Positions 1 to 8,375 of a stretch of 64,000 nucleotides of DNA are shown piece after piece (the stretch's first letter is position 1; the number at the start of each line of letters is the position of its first letter). The notes below the pieces were generated by a model that saw nothing but the letters and a program-made list of their open reading frames with translations, was not told the DNA's origin and made no database searches. The stretch is taken from NCBI GenBank assembly GCA_965216445.1, contig OZ244166.1, positions 992,001 through 1,056,000 on the forward strand. Reading direction: 5' to 3'. Position numbers and translations under genes: made by a program. This DNA comes from MA-ANB-1 sp965216445 (lineage in GTDB: Bacteria > Actinomycetota > Acidimicrobiia > Spongiisociales > ZC4RG35).

Positions 1-234
1 CCGGTGGTAACTGTGGCTGCGCTGAACTTTGGCGCTGTCCTCGGAGGTGCCGTCATCACCGAGACCATTTTCTCCTGGCCCGGAATGGGCAAGTTCTTCA
101 TCGATGCCCTCAACCGTGGGGAGGTCTACACATTGATGGCGTGGCTGATGGTCACCGCTATCGCCGTGATCTTCTTCAACATGCTCGCCGACATCACCTA
201 CGGCTGGCTGGATCCGAGGATCCGACTCGGCTGA
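1..234 (+). CDS. Peptide ABC transporter permease, C-terminal fragment
   Basis: This is the last ~77 residues of an inner-membrane permease of the DppB/OppB type, which forms half of the channel of a di/oligopeptide or nickel ABC importer. The visible part carries the family signature: the stretch ETIFSWPGMGKF followed by a final membrane helix (MAWLMVTAIAVIFFNML) and the closing motif YGWLDPRIRLG. The gene begins before the window, so neither its start nor its operon partners can be seen. No DppC-like or ATPase gene follows, so it is either the last gene of its operon or has been separated from its partners by the repeat-flanked gene just downstream. Confidence 0.85.
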   Translation, partial: PVVTVAALNFGAVLGGAVITETIFSWPGMGKFFIDALNRGEVYTLMAWLMVTAIAVIFFNMLADITYGWLDPRIRLG

Positions 235-246
235 CCTTCGCCCTTC

Positions 247-298
247 AACCGTTCTGTGAAGATTTGGTCACCCTGGAGGTGCATAGACCTTCACAGAA
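247..298. repeat. Palindromic repeat, copy 1
   Basis: A 52-base stretch that matches positions 1251-1302 at 49 of 52 bases. The left arm AACCGTTCTGTGAAGAT is identical in both copies; the right arm here has decayed (ACCTTCACAGAAG). It starts 12 bases after the stop of the ABC permease, so as RNA it could fold into a terminator-like hairpin. The stop codon of the AbiEi/DUF559 gene (268-270, minus strand) lies inside it. Together with copy 2 it brackets that gene in direct orientation. Confidence 0.85.
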
Positions 299-1197
299 GC
301 GGCATTCACGAACGTGGCCACTTCTTGCGCCACGCGTCGGCGTTCGAGTCTCACCTCGGTGGCTGTGAACCGGCGAATCTCCCACCCCAGAGCTAACAAG
401 GCGTTCTGTCGGCGAAGGTCCCTTTGCAGCTGCTGAGGTGTCCCATGAGCCTCAAACCCGTCAACCTCGACCACTTTCATTTGGTCCGGCCAGCAAAAGT
501 CGGGGTAGGCATTTGAGCCATCGGGCAACGGGATCTGCAGTTGCTGCACCGCTGGCGGTATGGGTGCATTCTGAATGATGTGTTTGAGATCGATCTCGGC
601 GACACTTCCAGACAAGTCGTCACGTATCACGCCCACCAGTGTTCGCATCCGTCTTGTGCCGGCGACTCCTCGTCCGCCAAACCTCCCAACAGCGTGATCG
701 AGCCTTGACGGTGTGGTCAGGTTCTGGTGAACCGCCGATCGTGTGGCCTTCTCGAGCACACTCCATGGGACGATAGGTGCGAGATCAAACAGGGTTCGCT
801 CAGGCGTCGTGATCGGGATGCCGTCGACGACATCTTGTGGGTTTGCGCGTCGTGATCTGTGAACAATCGTCGAGTTGGGCACCGGAGACTCTGCATATGG
901 GACGGTTACCTCGATGACCCTCGAGTAGAACGCATCGAAGTTCCACAGGATGGCTGCAGTCCTGTGCGAGGAGAGGGCGTCTGGACCCGCAGCGAGGACC
1001 GAAGCCAGGACAGCCGTCTTCCAGGTAGCGGCTATCGAATCCAGGTAATAGACGCCGGGATGCAATTTCACGAGACGTCCGCTGCGAATTCGGTCGGCCA
1101 TCTCCTTTCGGCTCACGCCAAGCGCCTGAAGTTGCGCCCTCGAAAGCAGCCCGTGCCGTCCACCGGCTTCCTTTCGGACACGCATCTCATCCCACAT
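268..1197 (-). CDS. AbiEi-like protein with C-terminal DUF559 nuclease fold
   Basis: A ~309-residue protein. Residues ~1-55 resemble the winged-helix AbiEi antitoxin N-terminus (LLSRAQLQALGV then RIRSGRLVKLHPGVYYL); residues ~60-200 continue the AbiEi-type middle domain (SSHRTAAILW, GIPITTPERTLFDLA). The C-terminal ~110 residues look like DUF559, a Vsr-like PD-(D/E)XK fold, with YPDFCW followed by VVEVDG, consistent with a D...ExD metal site, then RRQNALLALGWEIRRFT. The start at 1197 (MWDEMRV) was chosen because the upstream extension runs through a repeat and looks non-coding. No AbiEii toxin gene is adjacent. Such genes are common, scattered accessory genes in actinobacteria; whether this one acts as antitoxin, nuclease or both is unknown. 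The last residues are encoded by the flanking repeat. Confidence 0.75.
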   Translation of the reverse strand: MWDEMRVRKEAGGRHGLLSRAQLQALGVSRKEMADRIRSGRLVKLHPGVYYLDSIAATWKTAVLASVLAAGPDALSSHRTAAILWNFDAFYSRVIEVTVPYAESPVPNSTIVHRSRRANPQDVVDGIPITTPERTLFDLAPIVPWSVLEKATRSAVHQNLTTPSRLDHAVGRFGGRGVAGTRRMRTLVGVIRDDLSGSVAEIDLKHIIQNAPIPPAVQQLQIPLPDGSNAYPDFCWPDQMKVVEVDGFEAHGTPQQLQRDLRRQNALLALGWEIRRFTATEVRLERRRVAQEVATFVNAASVKVYAPPG

Positions 1198-1250
1198 GCG
1201 TCCAACATGTCCGCTTCCGCTTGACTTATCAATAGTTACGACCCTCCCCA

Positions 1251-1307
1251 AACCGTTCTGTGAAGATTTGGTCACCCTGGGGGTGCATGGATCTTCACAG
1301 AACGGTT
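1251..1307. repeat. Palindromic repeat, copy 2 (perfect 17-bp inverted repeat)
   Basis: The arms AACCGTTCTGTGAAGAT (1251-1267) and ATCTTCACAGAACGGTT (1291-1307) are perfect reverse complements. The 23-base centre holds a second small inverted repeat (CACCC...GGGTG). A second copy lies at 247-298. The right arm ends exactly where the GGAGG ribosome-binding site (1308-1312) of the next gene begins, so a folded transcript would place the hairpin directly against that site. Confidence 0.9.
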
Positions 1308-1325
1308 GGAGGTATGGTTTCTCAG

Positions 1326-2465
1326 ATGGGAGGGCCCCTTGCAGGATTGACGGTTGTTGAGTTGGCCGGGATTGGGCCTGCACCGTTCTGTGGGATGGTT
1401 CTCGCCGATTATGGAGCAGAGGTCATCAGGGTCGAGCGGCACCCGGCCGGACCCAGTGTGCTCGGTACCAACCCCAAGCGGGACTTGCTGAACCGCAACA
1501 AAAAGTCGATTGCGTTGGATCTCAAGGTGCCCGAGGGCCGGGAAGCGGTTGGCCGTCTCATACGTAATTGCGAGATCCTCATCGAGGGATACCGGCCTGG
1601 CGTAGCTGAACGGCTGGGCGTTGGTCCTGAGGACGCTTTGGAGGTCAACCCCGCGCTTGTCTACGGCCGCATGACAGGTTGGGGGCAGGAGGGCCCCTAC
1701 GCCGGCATGGCTGGTCACGACATCAACTACATCGGCATTTCGGGGGTGCTCCATGCCATCGGCACGGAAGATGAGCCGCAGATCCCGCTCAACATGATCG
1801 CCGATTTTGGCGGTGGCGGCATGCTCCTCGTGGCGGGCCTGCTGGCAGCATTGCTCGAAGCACGAGCAACCGGTTTGGGCCAGGTCGTCGATGCTGCAAT
1901 GGTCGATGGTGCGGCCTTGCTGAGCACCATGGTTCACAGCTTGAAATCTGAAGGACGTTGGCTCGACCAGCGAAGGACGAACTTCCTTGATGGCGGCGCA
2001 CCGTTCTACTCCGTCTATCAGACCTCTGATCATCGCCATATGGCTGTTGGGGCTTTGGAGCCGCAGTTCTTTGCTGAGCTGGTTCGTCTGCTCGACGTCG
2101 AGGAGTCCTGCCCCGCACAGACCGATGTCCCGTCTTGGCCGGAGATGAGAAGGCTGTTTGCCGAACGGTTCCGAACCAGGTCTCAGGCGGAGTGGACTGC
2201 CCTCTTCATCGGGACCGACGCATGTGTGACTCCAGTTTGGTCACTCAGTGAGGCTTTGGCGGACAGTCACCTCGCTTCCCGAGAGACCTTCATCGCCGTA
2301 GACTCGGTGGCCCAACCGGCTCCTGCGCCTCGCTTTTCAAGAACGCCAGCAGCCGTACCGGACTCCCCGGTTGAACCGGGCGCCGACGCCGACGATTTAC
2401 TGGTCTCCCTCGGATATAGCCCGGAAGAAATCGGTAAGCTGCGTTCCAACGGAGTTGTCGGCTGA
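1326..2465 (+). CDS. CaiB/BaiF CoA-transferase family III, alpha-methylacyl-CoA racemase type
   Basis: A 379-residue cytosolic enzyme of the family III CoA transferase fold, closest in look to alpha-methylacyl-CoA racemase (AMACR/MCR), which interconverts (2R)- and (2S)-2-methylacyl-CoA so that branched chains can enter beta-oxidation. The opening motif PLAGLTVVELAGIGPAPF and LADYGAEVIRVER are typical. The predicted catalytic pair is His131 (GHDINYIG) and Asp160 (NMIADFGGGG), matching the His/Asp spacing of mycobacterial MCR. The start at 1326 was chosen for similarity to the family N-terminus; ATG at 1314 is also in frame but sits one base from the GGAGG at 1308-1312. It is followed by acyl-CoA ligase and dehydrogenase genes, which fits a lipid-degradation role. 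Confidence 0.85.
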   Translation: MGGPLAGLTVVELAGIGPAPFCGMVLADYGAEVIRVERHPAGPSVLGTNPKRDLLNRNKKSIALDLKVPEGREAVGRLIRNCEILIEGYRPGVAERLGVGPEDALEVNPALVYGRMTGWGQEGPYAGMAGHDINYIGISGVLHAIGTEDEPQIPLNMIADFGGGGMLLVAGLLAALLEARATGLGQVVDAAMVDGAALLSTMVHSLKSEGRWLDQRRTNFLDGGAPFYSVYQTSDHRHMAVGALEPQFFAELVRLLDVEESCPAQTDVPSWPEMRRLFAERFRTRSQAEWTALFIGTDACVTPVWSLSEALADSHLASRETFIAVDSVAQPAPAPRFSRTPAAVPDSPVEPGADADDLLVSLGYSPEEIGKLRSNGVVG

Positions 2466-2480
2466 CCCAAAGGAAGAGTC

Positions 2481-4322
2481 ATGAATCAAGATGCCGTTCT
2501 TACCGAACGCGCCGAAATCGATGCAGTGGTCGAAGGAAAGACCATCGTCGACTATTTCAACCGCAACGCCGATCGACACGGCGACAAGCCAGCGATTCAC
2601 TGGAAAGGCGACTCCGGATTCGATCAGCTGACCTGGGGTGAGTATCGCGATGTTGTCCACAAGGCCGCAGCCGGTCTGGCTTCTTTGGGTGTAACGAAGG
2701 ACGAGTTTGTCGCGATCATGGCCGGGAACCGGCCCGAGCACGTCATCGCCGACCTCGGTGCGATCCACGCAGGGGCGACTCCGGTCACGGTGTATTCAAC
2801 GCTCGCCGCCGAAGAGATCCAGTACATCGCTGAGAACTGTGGGGCGACGGTCGCAATCCTCGAAAACCTCGACTACATGAAGCGTTGGGAGCAGATTCGG
2901 TCCGAGCTGCCCAACCTCAGATACGTCGTGTTGATGTCCGGCGCCGAGAACTACGACACGGCTGATTGGGTCCTCTCCTGGGAAGAGCTGCTCGCCCGTG
3001 GCACTCAGCAGCTGCAAGACGATCCCGAGACCGTCAACCGTGCCGTTGACCAATTGACTCCCGACACGCTGGCCACACTCATCTACACCTCCGGAACCAC
3101 CGGAACCCCCAAGGGTGTGATGATCAGCCATTACAACGCCGTGTGGACGGTGGAGTGTGTCAGACGGGGAGCGGATCTCAAGCTTGGCGCTCGGATGGTC
3201 TCCTACCTCCCCTTGGCCCACATCGCCGAGCGGATGGCCACCCACTACGTGGGCATCTATCTCGCTGGTGAGGTGTGGTTCTGCCCCAACCTGGCGAGCG
3301 TCCTCGAGTACATCATCGAGGCGAGGCCAACTCTGTTCGTCGCTGTCCCTCGCGTCTACGAGAAGTTCCACTCTCGACTTATGGCCCGGTTCGAACAGGC
3401 CGAAGGCATTCAGGGCAAGATCCTCAACGCGGCCCTAAAGGCCAACGAGAAGCGTGTAGAAGCCGAAGCCAATGGTGGCCAGGGGAGTGCCCTCGCGGGG
3501 ATCCTCGACAAGATTGCGCTCTCCAAGGTGCGTGAAGGTCTGGGCATGGATCACGTCGAGATTGCGATCACGGCGGCGGCACCGATCAACCCTGACCTGG
3601 TCAAGTTCTTCCAGACCATTGGGATTCCGTTGTATGAGCTCTACGGCCTCTCGGAGACCACCGGTCCAGCAACGTCGAATCTCCCTGGAGATGCAAAGAT
3701 CGGATCGGTCGGCAAGGCACTCCCCGGCGTTGGCGTCAAGCTTGGCGACGACGACGAGGTGCTTCTCAGCGGTGGTGTGATCACGGCTGGCTATTACAAG
3801 CTGCCTGAGGCGAGTGCCGAAGGTTTCACCGATGATGGATGGCTCCGGACCGGCGACTTGGGTCGGATCGATGAAGACGGGTTCGTCTGGATCGTTGGCC
3901 GAAAGAAAGAGATCATCATCAACGCCGCTGGCAAGAACATCGCCCCGGCGAAGTTGGAGACGCTCCTCGGCAATCATCCGCTGATCTCCAAGGCTTGCAT
4001 GGTCGGGGATGGCCGTAAGTTCCTCACCATGGTCGTCGCTTTGGATCACGAGGAGGCCCCAGCATGGGCCGAAGCGCGAGGAATTCCTTACGCCGACCTC
4101 GAGTCCTTCTCGAAGCTTCCCGAGGTGGAAGAGGAGATCAAGAACGCCATGGAGGCCGCCAACGAGACGGTCGCACGAGTGGAGCAGATTAAGAAATGGG
4201 TCATCGTCGGAGACGAGTGGACACCAGACTCTGGCGAGGTCACACCTTCGCTCAAGCTCAAGCGTCGCGTTGTCCTCGAGAAGTATGCCGACGAGATCGA
4301 AAGTCTGTACGCAGGGGTTTGA
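2481..4322 (+). CDS. fadD: Long-chain fatty acid-CoA ligase
   Basis: A 613-residue AMP-forming acyl-CoA synthetase (ANL superfamily) that activates fatty acids with ATP and CoA. The P-loop-like motif LIYTSGTTGTPKGVM lies at about residues 200-214, the second motif YGLSETTGPA at about 390, and the C-terminal hinge GWLRTGDLGRIDEDGFVWI with the lysine-bearing GRKKEIIINAAGKNI further on. Its length and HIAERM motif fit the FadD15-type long-chain group. It starts 15 bases after the AMACR-type gene behind GGAAGAG, so the two are probably co-transcribed, feeding the acyl-CoA dehydrogenase that follows. Confidence 0.9.
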   Translation: MNQDAVLTERAEIDAVVEGKTIVDYFNRNADRHGDKPAIHWKGDSGFDQLTWGEYRDVVHKAAAGLASLGVTKDEFVAIMAGNRPEHVIADLGAIHAGATPVTVYSTLAAEEIQYIAENCGATVAILENLDYMKRWEQIRSELPNLRYVVLMSGAENYDTADWVLSWEELLARGTQQLQDDPETVNRAVDQLTPDTLATLIYTSGTTGTPKGVMISHYNAVWTVECVRRGADLKLGARMVSYLPLAHIAERMATHYVGIYLAGEVWFCPNLASVLEYIIEARPTLFVAVPRVYEKFHSRLMARFEQAEGIQGKILNAALKANEKRVEAEANGGQGSALAGILDKIALSKVREGLGMDHVEIAITAAAPINPDLVKFFQTIGIPLYELYGLSETTGPATSNLPGDAKIGSVGKALPGVGVKLGDDDEVLLSGGVITAGYYKLPEASAEGFTDDGWLRTGDLGRIDEDGFVWIVGRKKEIIINAAGKNIAPAKLETLLGNHPLISKACMVGDGRKFLTMVVALDHEEAPAWAEARGIPYADLESFSKLPEVEEEIKNAMEAANETVARVEQIKKWVIVGDEWTPDSGEVTPSLKLKRRVVLEKYADEIESLYAGV

Positions 4323-4359
4323 ACCTCGTGCGGGTCAGGTGCGATGGGTGCGGGTCTGA

Positions 4360-5508
4360 GTGAATCGAACACTCTTCGACTCCGATCATGACTTGTTTCG
4401 ATCTTCGGTTCGGGAGTTCGTCGCCAAAGAAGTGACCCCCAATGTCTCTAAATGGGAACAAGCGGGAATCGTCGACAAAGCTATGTTTCGCAAAGCCGGC
4501 GCCTCTGGTTTCTTGGGGATGGCCATCCCCGAGGAGTACGGGGGCGGCGGCACTGATGATTTTCGCTTCAACACAGTCATAGTTGAAGAGCTGGTCCGTG
4601 GAGATGCCATGGCCTCAGGCATGTGCATCACTCTTCACAACGACGTGTGTCTTCCCTATTTCTTGCGCCTGACCAACGATGAGCAGAAGGGGCGTTGGTT
4701 TCCCGGGCTTGCATCCGGTGAGCTGATGGCAGCTATCGCCATGACCGAGCCTGGCGCCGGTTCCGACCTGGCTGGGATAGCGACCACTGCAATCAGAGAC
4801 GGTGACAACTATGTGGTCAACGGTTCGAAGACCTTCATCACCAACGGAATCAACTCAGATCTCATAGTGACCGCAGTGAAGACGGATCCGGGCCAGCGTC
4901 ACTCAGGTATGAGCCTCCTCGTCATTGAAGAGGGCATGGAAGGATTCACTCGGGGCCGCAACCTCGAAAAGATCGGGCTTCACGCTCAAGACACGGCCGA
5001 ATTGTTCTTTGATTCGGTGCAGGTGCCCGTAGCCAACCTTCTTGGAGAAGAGGGGAAAGGCTTCATACATCTAGTGGAGAATCTGCCGCAGGAGCGGCTT
5101 GGGCTGACTATCGGTTCGCTGGCCCACGCCGAGACGGCATTCAATTGGACGCTCGAGTACATCAAGGAACGCAAGGCATTTGGCCAGCCGATTGGCTCAT
5201 TCCAGACGATCAAACACGCGATGGCTGAGATGCGTACGGAGCTGGACATCGCCCGGGTTTATGTGGACCGCCAGATCATGGAACACAACGAAGGGGAACT
5301 CAGTGCCGACGAGGCAGCCAAAGCCAAGTGGTGGGTGACCGAACTAGAGAAGAGTGTCATCGATCGATGCCTCCAATTCTTCGGTGGCTGGGGGTTCATG
5401 GAGGAATACCCGATAGCCAGGGCATACCGCGATGCCCGGGTGCAGACCATCTACGGCGGCACCACCGAGATCATGAAGGAGATAGTGGGGAGATCCCTCG
5501 GCTTGTAG
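4360..5508 (+). CDS. Acyl-CoA dehydrogenase (long-chain/isovaleryl-like group)
   Basis: A 382-residue FAD flavoenzyme catalysing the first oxidation of acyl-CoA to trans-2-enoyl-CoA. It has the three-domain layout: an N-terminal helical domain, a middle sheet with AMTEPGAGSDLAG and GSKTFITNG (FAD/substrate contacts), and a C-terminal helical domain ending IYGGTTEIMKEIVGRSL. The usual MCAD base position in the C-terminal motif is Gly here; instead the Glu in LPQERLGL matches the catalytic Glu of long-chain and isovaleryl-CoA dehydrogenases. The start is GTG at 4360. It lies in the middle of the beta-oxidation cluster, 37 bases after fadD. Confidence 0.9.
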   Translation: MNRTLFDSDHDLFRSSVREFVAKEVTPNVSKWEQAGIVDKAMFRKAGASGFLGMAIPEEYGGGGTDDFRFNTVIVEELVRGDAMASGMCITLHNDVCLPYFLRLTNDEQKGRWFPGLASGELMAAIAMTEPGAGSDLAGIATTAIRDGDNYVVNGSKTFITNGINSDLIVTAVKTDPGQRHSGMSLLVIEEGMEGFTRGRNLEKIGLHAQDTAELFFDSVQVPVANLLGEEGKGFIHLVENLPQERLGLTIGSLAHAETAFNWTLEYIKERKAFGQPIGSFQTIKHAMAEMRTELDIARVYVDRQIMEHNEGELSADEAAKAKWWVTELEKSVIDRCLQFFGGWGFMEEYPIARAYRDARVQTIYGGTTEIMKEIVGRSLGL

Positions 5509-5577
5509 TGGCTTCACCCTCCGAGACCCTTTCGGGCCATACAAGTGGTGCTCGTCCCTCTTGCTGAAACTGCTGAT

Positions 5578-5606
5578 TTGACTGGGTCGGGGATCTGCGA
5601 TTCAGT
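5578..5606 (+). promoter_or_regulatory. Possible promoter ahead of the SDR-MaoC pair
   Basis: TTGACT at 5578-5583 is followed 17 bases later by TTCAGT (5601-5606), a good -35 but weak -10. It sits in the 131-base gap before the SDR gene, the only gap of that size in the lipid cluster, so a separate start for the last two genes is plausible. The gene itself has AGGAG at 5629-5633, six bases before ATG. Confidence 0.3.
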
Positions 5607-5639
5607 AACCCCACACTTTGATCAAGCCAGGAGTAGAGC

Positions 5640-6548
5640 ATGAGTGAACCAATCACGTTTGATGGCCGGGTAGCCGTCATAACCGGCGCCGGAGGTGGTT
5701 TGGGTCGAGGCTACGCACTCGAGTTGGCGCGTCGTGGTGCGCGGGTCGTCGTGAATGATCTCGGCGGCGCCGTTGACGGCAGTGGTTCCTCCCAATCAGC
5801 AGCCGACAAGGTCGTAGACGAGATAGTCGCAGCCGGCGGCGAGGCAGTGGCCAACTACAACTCGGTATCAACACGAGAAGGCGGAGAGGGAATCATCCAA
5901 ACCGCCCTGGACGAGTTCGGGACAGTAGATATCGTTGTCAACAACGCCGGGATACTCAGGGACAAGTCGTTCGCAAACATGACTCTGGACGAGGTCGAAG
6001 CTGTGCTCGATGTCCACCTGAAAGGTGCGTTTTTCGTCTCTCATCCGGCGTTCAAGGTGATGAAGGAGAACAATTACGGCCGGTTCGTTCACACGAGCTC
6101 AGCCTCGGGTCTGTTTGGAAACTTCGGACAGGCCAACTACGGAGCAGCTAAAGCGGGTTTGGTCGGACTCTCCAATGTCCTGGCAATCGAAGGTGAGAAG
6201 TACGGGATCAAATCGAATGCAATCGCCCCAACCGCAAAAACCCGAATGACCGAAGACATTCTGGGTCCCTTCGCCGACATGTTCGACCCGAACCAGGTGA
6301 CGCCGATGGTGGTTTATCTGTGTTCTGAGGCCAATGACTTCACCCACCAGGTGTTTTCGGTTGGTGGTGGACGCTACGCGAGGGTGTTTATCGGAACCAA
6401 CAATGGCTGGTTTGCTGGCCAGGGCGTCGTGCCCGACGTCGAGACGCTGGCCGCTCACATTGAAGAGGTTCGGGATATCTCTGAGTATCAGGTCCCCATG
6501 AACAACAACGATGAGTTGATGATGCTCGCGCAGATCCTGGGTGGCTGA
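5640..6548 (+). CDS. (3R)-hydroxyacyl-CoA dehydrogenase, short-chain dehydrogenase of MFE-2 type
   Basis: A 302-residue short-chain dehydrogenase/reductase that should oxidise (3R)-3-hydroxyacyl-CoA with NAD+. The nucleotide-binding motif TGAGGGLGRGYAL and VVVNDLGG (Asp favours NAD) are near the N-terminus; NNAG, then the catalytic Ser in HTSSASG and the Tyr/Lys pair in NYGAAKAG follow. The extra ~50 residues beyond a usual SDR and the NDLGG motif resemble the dehydrogenase domain of peroxisomal multifunctional enzyme type 2. The next gene, two bases on, encodes the matching hydratase, so the two together would do the work of MFE-2. Confidence 0.85.
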   Translation: MSEPITFDGRVAVITGAGGGLGRGYALELARRGARVVVNDLGGAVDGSGSSQSAADKVVDEIVAAGGEAVANYNSVSTREGGEGIIQTALDEFGTVDIVVNNAGILRDKSFANMTLDEVEAVLDVHLKGAFFVSHPAFKVMKENNYGRFVHTSSASGLFGNFGQANYGAAKAGLVGLSNVLAIEGEKYGIKSNAIAPTAKTRMTEDILGPFADMFDPNQVTPMVVYLCSEANDFTHQVFSVGGGRYARVFIGTNNGWFAGQGVVPDVETLAAHIEEVRDISEYQVPMNNNDELMMLAQILGG

Positions 6549-6550
6549 GA

Positions 6551-7408
6551 ATGCCAATCGATATTGACAGGGCCGTAGGAGCTGAGTTCGCGCCGTCCCA
6601 ATACAGTTGGAGCGACAAAGACGTGATTCTGTACCATCTCGGTATCGGTGCCGGTGTCCCGCCAACAGATGAAGACGAGTTGCGATACACCTACGAAGGC
6701 GACCTGAAGGTCCTACCCTCTTACGCGACGATTCCCCCTTTTGGCACCATGATGAGCCTCGGGAATGTAGATGGCATTGACATCAACCTGACCCAGATCC
6801 TCCACGGTGAGCAGGAGATCGATATACGCCGACCCCTGCCGACAGCGGGTGCTGTCACGCAGACGGGCCGGGTTCTCAACGTCTTCGACAAGGGAAAGGG
6901 CGCTCTCATTGTCATCGAAATCGAATCAGTCGATGAACGCAGTGGCGAGCCACTGTTTGTCAACAGATCTTCGATTTTCGTACGTGGAGAAGGTGGCTTT
7001 GGAGGTGAGAGTGGGCCGTCGGTCGGGAACGAGGCGCCTGACCGCGATCCCGACTACGAAATCGAATCAAAGACTCTGCCCCAACAGGCTCTGCTTTATC
7101 GGATGTCATCCGGTGATCTCAACCCCCTTCACGCCGATCCCGGGTTTGCGATGTTTGCCGGCTTTGAGAGGCCGATCCTTCATGGTCTCTGCACATATGG
7201 GATCGCGTTGAAGGCGGCGGTCGACTCAGCACTCGACGGAGACACCGACGCAGTTTCCGCTTACAAGGCCCGTTTCGCCGGCGTGGTCTACCCCGGAGAA
7301 ACGGTGGTCACAAAGGTTTGGGAATCGGAAGATGGGCTGTTGCTATCTTCAGCGACCTCCGAAAGAGGAGAGGTTGTTCTCTCCAATGCGCTGGTCACGG
7401 TGGCCTAA
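6551..7408 (+). CDS. MaoC-like (R)-specific enoyl-CoA hydratase 2
   Basis: A 285-residue double hot-dog hydratase that would hydrate trans-2-enoyl-CoA to (3R)-hydroxyacyl-CoA, the substrate of the preceding dehydrogenase. The hydratase-2 motif is clear in the C-terminal half: SSGDLNPLHADPGFA with catalytic Asp and His, then GFERPILHGLCTYG. The N-terminal half is the degenerate hot-dog repeat seen in eukaryotic hydratase 2 and actinobacterial homologues. It starts two bases after the SDR stop, so translation is likely coupled. The next gene is convergent with a 3-base gap. Confidence 0.88.
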   Translation: MPIDIDRAVGAEFAPSQYSWSDKDVILYHLGIGAGVPPTDEDELRYTYEGDLKVLPSYATIPPFGTMMSLGNVDGIDINLTQILHGEQEIDIRRPLPTAGAVTQTGRVLNVFDKGKGALIVIEIESVDERSGEPLFVNRSSIFVRGEGGFGGESGPSVGNEAPDRDPDYEIESKTLPQQALLYRMSSGDLNPLHADPGFAMFAGFERPILHGLCTYGIALKAAVDSALDGDTDAVSAYKARFAGVVYPGETVVTKVWESEDGLLLSSATSERGEVVLSNALVTVA

Positions 7409-7411
7409 AAG

Positions 7412-8248
7412 TCAGGCCCTGATCTCGACGGGCGTGCCGATGGCAACCAACTCGTGGATCGAGGTGATCACGTCGTTGGGGAGGCGAACGCAGCCGAGTG
7501 AAGCCGCGTTCCCGATCGAACCTGGCCGGTTTGTCCCGTGGATACCAATGATTCCGTCACCTCCGTTGTATTCGGTGATCGTGTCACTTCTCCCGGAGAG
7601 ACCCAAGGCGTGTGGGCCCCAAGGACTGCCAGGGTTGGCGAGGGTCACGTTGTCGGTCACATAGAAGTGCCCGGTTGGTGTTGGATTGCGGGGAGTCCCA
7701 ATTGCCACCGGACTGGAAAGCAACTCCTCTCCATTCCGGTAGTAGGTGAGGGTCTTCTCTGAAAGGTCGACGACTAGTCGTCCCTCAACCACGAAAAGGT
7801 CTACGGCATCGATCTTCACCCATCCGGTGGAGCCATTGGGACGTATTGGAAGCATCACCTCAGCCCACCCATCGATCGGTCCGCTGACAATGGTTGCGAC
7901 CGTTACGGTCCCCAGGATTGTTGTCTCGGGAAGTGTCGTCTGTGGCTCGGGGGCGTCCGGTTCTGCAAAGACCTCCATCTCTCCTCGCGCCTTGGCAACC
8001 AGCGTCGTGTCGGTCGGCAAGACATTCGCCGTAAACCCGTCGTAATAGTCAGCGACAGTCGTTGTGGTCGCCGGCACCGTGGTGGTGGTGGTGGCGGCGA
8101 TCGTCGTCGTAGTTGTGGGAAGACTGCTTGTGCCTGTCCCAGCGTCCTCGACTCCGCAGGCGGCGAGCAGCAGCGCGGCTGAAACGAGGGCAGTGCTTGG
8201 CGTGAGGAAGGGGCGCACCCGCCCATAGTACTTCTCGAACAGGTCCAT
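7412..8248 (-). CDS. L,D-transpeptidase (YkuD) lipoprotein
   Basis: An exported enzyme that would form 3-3 cross-links in peptidoglycan, as is common in actinobacteria. From the ATG at 8248 it has a signal sequence ending in the lipobox LLAAC (Cys31), a Thr-rich linker (~43-66), a bacterial SH3-like domain (~85-155) and a YkuD domain (~155-278). The catalytic motif is present: HGTNRPGSIGNAASLGCVR, with His, Ser and nucleophile Cys in the standard order. An ATG further upstream (8320) would give a longer, non-signal-like N-terminus and was not used. It is divergent from the PEP carboxykinase gene. Confidence 0.88.
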   Translation of the reverse strand: MDLFEKYYGRVRPFLTPSTALVSAALLLAACGVEDAGTGTSSLPTTTTTIAATTTTTVPATTTTVADYYDGFTANVLPTDTTLVAKARGEMEVFAEPDAPEPQTTLPETTILGTVTVATIVSGPIDGWAEVMLPIRPNGSTGWVKIDAVDLFVVEGRLVVDLSEKTLTYYRNGEELLSSPVAIGTPRNPTPTGHFYVTDNVTLANPGSPWGPHALGLSGRSDTITEYNGGDGIIGIHGTNRPGSIGNAASLGCVRLPNDVITSIHELVAIGTPVEIRA

Positions 8249-8375
8249 CAACAGACCTGAGTGTCGAGGACCGAGGTCGGATAGCGGTTTTGTGGCGGTT
8301 AGCATCTCCTCAGCATTCAAGGCCCCTCTGGAGACCGGTAATTTGTCAACACTTCCTTCTGCGCGCTCTGTTCAA

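Noticed and set aside
1272..2039. A 255-codon minus-strand frame over the AMACR-type gene
   Set aside because: Antisense shadow; it even ends in the palindromic repeat, and the plus-strand protein has clear catalytic residues.
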